Source: Actinomycetota bacterium (GTDB lineage Bacteria; Actinomycetota; Acidimicrobiia; Acidimicrobiales; Ilumatobacteraceae). Taken from it: a DNA stretch of 52,354 nt. The notes below the pieces were generated by a model, which was not told the DNA's origin, made no database searches, and worked only from the letters and a program-made list of their open reading frames with translations. Each line of letters opens with the position of its first letter. The stretch's first letter is position 1. Shown piece by piece: positions 48,910-52,354 of the stretch. Both the position numbers and the translations under genes were made by a program. Location: assembly GCA_009704985.1 (NCBI GenBank), contig WLDE01000005.1, positions 1 to 52,354 of the forward strand, in the 5' to 3' direction.

Positions 48910-50523
48910 GTGACTGCACCAGATCTCCACGCCGCTGCGGACGTCATCGAGCTCGCCCAGGGGGTGGTCGGCAAGGCGATCCGTCACCTCGCCGCGAACG
49001 GTGGGCCCGATCGCCACCAGACGCTCGCGTACGACCTCGCCCACGCCGCTGCGCAGGTGGAGACCGCCCGCTCGCTGCTCGACTACGGCGCGAAGGGCGA
49101 GGTGGAGGGCAGGATCACCTGCGCGTTCACCGCCGACATGGTGCACGACCTCATCACCCGCATCGCCGGACGTGAGTCGCGGTGGGGTGTGGAGACGGCA
49201 CCGCTGCGAGCCGCACACCCGTTCCTCGAGACCTACCGCGACCCGGCGTTCATCGCCTCGCTCGCGACGACCCCCGGCCCCCGTCACCTCGATCCCGAGT
49301 TCGAGATGGTGCAGGACACCTTCCGCTCGTTCGGCGACAACGAGATCAAACCCCGTGCGGAGCACGTGCACCGCCACAACGACGACGTGCCCGAGGAGAT
49401 CATCAGCGGCCTCGCCGAGATGGGCGTCTTCGGTCTGAGCGTCCCCGCGGAGTACGGCGGCTACAGCGAGGGCGGCGACGGCGAGTACATCGGCATGGTG
49501 GTGGCGACGGAGGAGCTGAGCCGTGCCTCGCTCGGCATCGGCGGCTCGCTGATCACCCGCCCCGAGATCCTCACCCGGGCTCTCGTGAAGGGCGGCACCG
49601 AGGAGCAGAAGCAGCAGTGGCTGCCGAAGCTCGCGACCGCCGAGGTGATGGCCGCCGTCGCGGTCACCGAGCCCGACTACGGCAGCGACGTCGCCGGGCT
49701 CAAGGTCACCGCCACCCCGGCAACGGGTCCCGGCGGGGCAGCCGGCTGGGTGATCAACGGCGTGAAGACCTGGTGCACCTTCGGCGGCCGCGCCGACGTG
49801 CTGATGCTCCTCGCCCGCACCGATCCCGACCGGTCGAAGACCCACAGGGGCCTCAGCCTCTTCATCGTGCCCAAGCCCCGCGGCACCGGCCACGGCTTCG
49901 AGTTCACCCAGCCGGCCGACGGCGACTTCACCGGCGGCAAGCTCGAGGGCCGGGCGATCGACACGATCGGCTACCGCGGCATGCACAGCTACGAGATCGC
50001 CCTCGACAACTGGTGGGTGCCGGCCGAGAACCTCATCGGCGGCGAGGCCGGCCTCGGCAAGGGCTTCTACTACCAGATGGAGGGCTTCGAGAACGGCCGG
50101 CTCCAGACCGCAGCCCGCGCCGTCGGTGTGATGCAGGCGGCGTACGAGGCCGCGCTCGACTACGCCCAGAACCGCGTGGTGTTCGGTTCGCCGATCGTCG
50201 ACTACGAGCTCACCCAGGTGAAGCTCGGCCGCATGGCCGTGCTCACCCAGGCGGGCCGCCAGTTCTCGTACTCCGTCGCCAAGCTGATGGCCAAGGGCGA
50301 GGGGGCGATGGAGGCCAGCATGGTCAAGGCCTACGTGTGCAAGGCGGCCGAGTGGGTGGCCCGCGAGGCGATGCAGATCCACGGCGGCTTCGGCTACGCC
50401 GAGGAGTACCCGGTGAGCCGTCTGTACGTCGACGCCCGCGTGCTCAGCATCTTCGAGGGTGCCGACGAAACCCTGTGCCTCAAGGTGATCGCCCGCCGCC
50501 TCTGCGACACGGCGAACGCCTGA
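48910..50523 (+). CDS. Acyl-CoA dehydrogenase with N-terminal extension
   Basis: A 537-residue flavoprotein. Residues ~110-537 are a standard acyl-CoA dehydrogenase: FGLSVPAEYGGYSEGG, VAVTEPDYGSDVAGLKVTA, NGVKTWCTFGGRADVLMLLAR, FEFTQPADGDFTGGK insert, QIHGGFGYAEEYPVSRLYVDARVLSIFEGADET with the catalytic-type Glu in FEGADE. The first ~110 residues are an extra helical domain (VIELAQGVVGKAIRHLAANGG, AAAQVETARSLLDYG), so the protein is larger than the usual 380-400. Substrate unassigned. GTG 48910 is leaderless in appearance. Confidence 0.92.
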   Translation: MTAPDLHAAADVIELAQGVVGKAIRHLAANGGPDRHQTLAYDLAHAAAQVETARSLLDYGAKGEVEGRITCAFTADMVHDLITRIAGRESRWGVETAPLRAAHPFLETYRDPAFIASLATTPGPRHLDPEFEMVQDTFRSFGDNEIKPRAEHVHRHNDDVPEEIISGLAEMGVFGLSVPAEYGGYSEGGDGEYIGMVVATEELSRASLGIGGSLITRPEILTRALVKGGTEEQKQQWLPKLATAEVMAAVAVTEPDYGSDVAGLKVTATPATGPGGAAGWVINGVKTWCTFGGRADVLMLLARTDPDRSKTHRGLSLFIVPKPRGTGHGFEFTQPADGDFTGGKLEGRAIDTIGYRGMHSYEIALDNWWVPAENLIGGEAGLGKGFYYQMEGFENGRLQTAARAVGVMQAAYEAALDYAQNRVVFGSPIVDYELTQVKLGRMAVLTQAGRQFSYSVAKLMAKGEGAMEASMVKAYVCKAAEWVAREAMQIHGGFGYAEEYPVSRLYVDARVLSIFEGADETLCLKVIARRLCDTANA

Positions 50524-50530
50524 TCCGACC

Positions 50531-50548
50531 GCGCCGCGTTCGCGGCGC
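50531..50548. terminator. Hairpin after the acyl-CoA dehydrogenase
   Basis: GCGCCGCG (50531-50538) and CGCGGCGC (50541-50548) are perfect complements, eight bases after the TGA. Confidence 0.6.
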
Positions 50549-50657
50549 TCGTGCCGGTGCCCGTACGAGCGCCCGGCGTGCCTCGCTCCCGGGCCGCGTG
50601 GTCGGGCCGGCGGGCTAGCATTTCGTCGCGGCGGGGCGGGCCCGCAGGGGAGGGCAC

Positions 50658-52354
50658 ATGACACGGCGGGTCGATCGTCGGACGTTCGTCCGGGGCATGG
50701 TCGCGTCGGCTGCCGTCGCGGTCGGCGGTGTCGGACTCCACCGGGCCTTCGCCGGCGCGGCGGTCGTCGGTGACGGACCGTACGGTCCGCTCGCCGCACC
50801 CGACGCCAACGGGATCATGCTCCCCGCCGGGTTCCGCAGCCGGCTCCTCGCCACGTCGGGCAGCCCGGTCGTCGCAGGCAGCCCGTTCGTGTGGCACGCC
50901 GCCCCCGACGGTGGGGCGTGTTTCCCGGCGGCGGGCGGCGGGTGGATCTACGTGTCGAACTCGGAGCTGCCCCTCGGTGCCGGCGGCGCCTCCGCGCTGC
51001 GCTTCGACACCTCGGGCGAGCCGGTCGCCGCGTACTCCGTCCTGTCCGGGACGCACCGCAATTGCGCGGGCGGCCGCACCGTCGCCGGCACCTGGCTGTC
51101 GTGCGAGGAGAACGGCTCGGTCGGGCTCGTGTACGAGTGCGACCCCCAGCTGCCCGGCCAGGGCGTGGCGCGCCCGGCGCTCGGGGCCTGCAACCACGAG
51201 GCGGCGTGCGAGGACCCCGTGACCCGCGCGATCTACCTCACGGAGGATGATCCGGTCGGGCGGCTGTACCGCTTCGTGCCGGACGTGGCGGGCGACCTGC
51301 GCAGCGGCCGTCTGTTCGCGGCGTCGGTCCAGAACGGACTCGTCAGCTGGGTGCCGACGTCACCCGCAGGCCCGGATCGCCAGGCGACCACCACGGCCTT
51401 CGCCGGGGGTGAGGGCCTCTGGATCGAGGGCCGCACGCTGTTCATGACCACCAAGCTCGACCGGCGGGTGTGGGAGCTCGGCCTCGACGACCAGCAGTTG
51501 CGGGTGCTCTACGACGCGGCGGTCACACCGGGTGCCGCGCTCGACGCGGTCGACAACCTCACGGTCCACGCCCCCTCCGGCGACGTCTACGTGTGCGAGG
51601 ACGGCGGCAACATGGAGGTGTGCATCCTGGCGGTGCGGGGTGCCGACCGCGAGGTGGCGCCGTTCCTGCGCATCGTCGGCCACGACGCCTCCGAGTGGTG
51701 CGGGGTGGCGTTCTCCCCCGATCACACGCGCATGTACCTGAGCTCGCAGCGGGGCTCCGACGGGCGTGGTCGCACCTACGAGATCACGGGTCCGTTCCGC
51801 ACGACCCCGCCACCGGTCACCACGACCACGAGCTCCACGACCAGCACCACGACGACGACCACGGTGCCCGCCGGCCCCGTGGCGGTCACGCCGGTGGGCT
51901 TCGGCGCTCCCTGGCGGTTCCACGACCGGGGCGCCGACCTCGGCACCACCTGGCGCACCCTCACCTACGACGACACCACCTGGTCCGTCGGCGCCGCACC
52001 ACTCGGCTACGGCGACCCCGTCACCACCCGCGTCTCCGGCGGCACCGACCCGACCAACCGCCCCATCACCGTCTACGCCCGACACACCTTCACCGTCACC
52101 GGCACCCACCCCGTCACCGACCTCGTCCTGCGCATCCGACGCGACGACGGCGCCGTCATCCACCTCGACGGCACCGAACTCACCCGCACCAACATGCCCA
52201 CCGGCACCATCACCGCCACCACCCGCGCCCTGTCCAGCATCAACGACGCCGCCGAGACCCAGATCCACACCATCACCCTGCCCACCACCCGCACCCTCAC
52301 CCCCGGCACCCACGTCCTCGCCGTCGAGATCCACCAGTACCAACCCTCCAGCAG
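50658..52354 (+). CDS. Tat-exported PhoX-like (DUF839) protein, 3' truncated by the window
   Basis: At least 565 residues, running off the right edge. MTRRVDRRTFVRGMVASAAV is a twin-arginine signal (RRTFVRG), so it is exported folded. Residues ~40-375 match the PhoX-type beta-propeller family: THRNCAGGRTVAGTWLSCEENG, GACNHEAACEDPVTRAIYLTEDDP, EGLWIEGRTLFMTTKLDRRVWEL, DNLTVHAPSGDVYVCEDGG, the usual Ca/Fe phosphatase blocks. A Thr/Ser/Pro linker (~51786-51870) leads to a second beta-rich domain (RFHDRGADLGTTWRTL...). GGGGAGGG precedes ATG 50658. Confidence 0.87.
   Translation, partial: MTRRVDRRTFVRGMVASAAVAVGGVGLHRAFAGAAVVGDGPYGPLAAPDANGIMLPAGFRSRLLATSGSPVVAGSPFVWHAAPDGGACFPAAGGGWIYVSNSELPLGAGGASALRFDTSGEPVAAYSVLSGTHRNCAGGRTVAGTWLSCEENGSVGLVYECDPQLPGQGVARPALGACNHEAACEDPVTRAIYLTEDDPVGRLYRFVPDVAGDLRSGRLFAASVQNGLVSWVPTSPAGPDRQATTTAFAGGEGLWIEGRTLFMTTKLDRRVWELGLDDQQLRVLYDAAVTPGAALDAVDNLTVHAPSGDVYVCEDGGNMEVCILAVRGADREVAPFLRIVGHDASEWCGVAFSPDHTRMYLSSQRGSDGRGRTYEITGPFRTTPPPVTTTTSSTTSTTTTTTVPAGPVAVTPVGFGAPWRFHDRGADLGTTWRTLTYDDTTWSVGAAPLGYGDPVTTRVSGGTDPTNRPITVYARHTFTVTGTHPVTDLVLRIRRDDGAVIHLDGTELTRTNMPTGTITATTRALSSINDAAETQIHTITLPTTRTLTPGTHVLAVEIHQYQPSS

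Overview
The window is GC-rich (about 70% by eye), dense and runs in short operons. Its gene content is that of a high-GC actinobacterium, most likely an aerobic Acidimicrobiia member (Ilumatobacter-like); that placement is an inference from gene content and needs a phylogeny. Pointers are acyl-CoA dehydrogenases, a SUF iron-sulfur system with SufU and a Rieske-type ferredoxin, VapBC-like toxin-antitoxin genes, many GTG starts, and many genes whose only upstream signal is a -10-like TANNNT box 6 to 9 bases before the start codon, which suggests leaderless mRNAs.

Layout. 1-2171: a small membrane-anchored protein with a triplicated gene tail, and an acyl-CoA dehydrogenase. 2172-6849: a toxin-antitoxin pair, then MBL hydrolase, acyltransferase, hypothetical, fatty-acid desaturase and a SnoaL-like protein. 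6850-7302: gene debris, minisatellites and a palindromic operator. 7303-8685: a PLP decarboxylase. 8744-11254: sufC-sufS-sufU. 11302-15031: phosphotransferase, DUF2889 protein, nucleoside hydrolase, and a haloalkane-dehalogenase-like gene with a 5' frameshift. 15053-19314: glycogen-binding-fold protein, SDR, SDR pseudogene, YHYH lipoprotein, and an M24 protein resembling the DMSP lyase DddP. 19381-22436: a cassette-like array built on repeated 3' ends of a ybaK-type gene. 22508-26781: a His-rich leader ORF, P2A-type cation ATPase, zinc-ribbon protein and HtpX. 26961-32348: a winged-helix regulator, then on the minus strand sufB, an MBL hydrolase, a Cys-rich protein, and sufD-ferredoxin-sufC. 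32484-39890: hypothetical, molybdopterin oxidoreductase, HxlR regulator, 3Fe-4S ferredoxin, prolyl oligopeptidase, MauE-like and MBL proteins. 39999-42844: alpha/beta hydrolase, thioredoxin-fused protein, and a probable selenoprotein with a U-G-S-C motif. 42887-52354: a second YbaK-type protein, mutY, MaoC, a flippase-like membrane protein, serine hydrolase, nucleotidyltransferase, LOG protein, a second acyl-CoA dehydrogenase, and a Tat-exported PhoX-like protein cut by the window edge.

The most notable observations are: (1) four cassette-like blocks, each with a small unrelated ORF followed by a 170-190 bp in-frame copy of the ybaK 3' end, with a dyad at most junctions; (2) an in-frame TGA followed by Gly-Ser-Cys and a perfect stem-loop 11 bases downstream, read as a selenocysteine codon; (3) one shared 24-bp dyad in front of all three separated suf transcription units, which include two sufC genes; and (4) short tandem repeats repeatedly placed on gene 3' ends and stop codons. 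No tRNA, rRNA, CRISPR array, transposase or integrase was seen.
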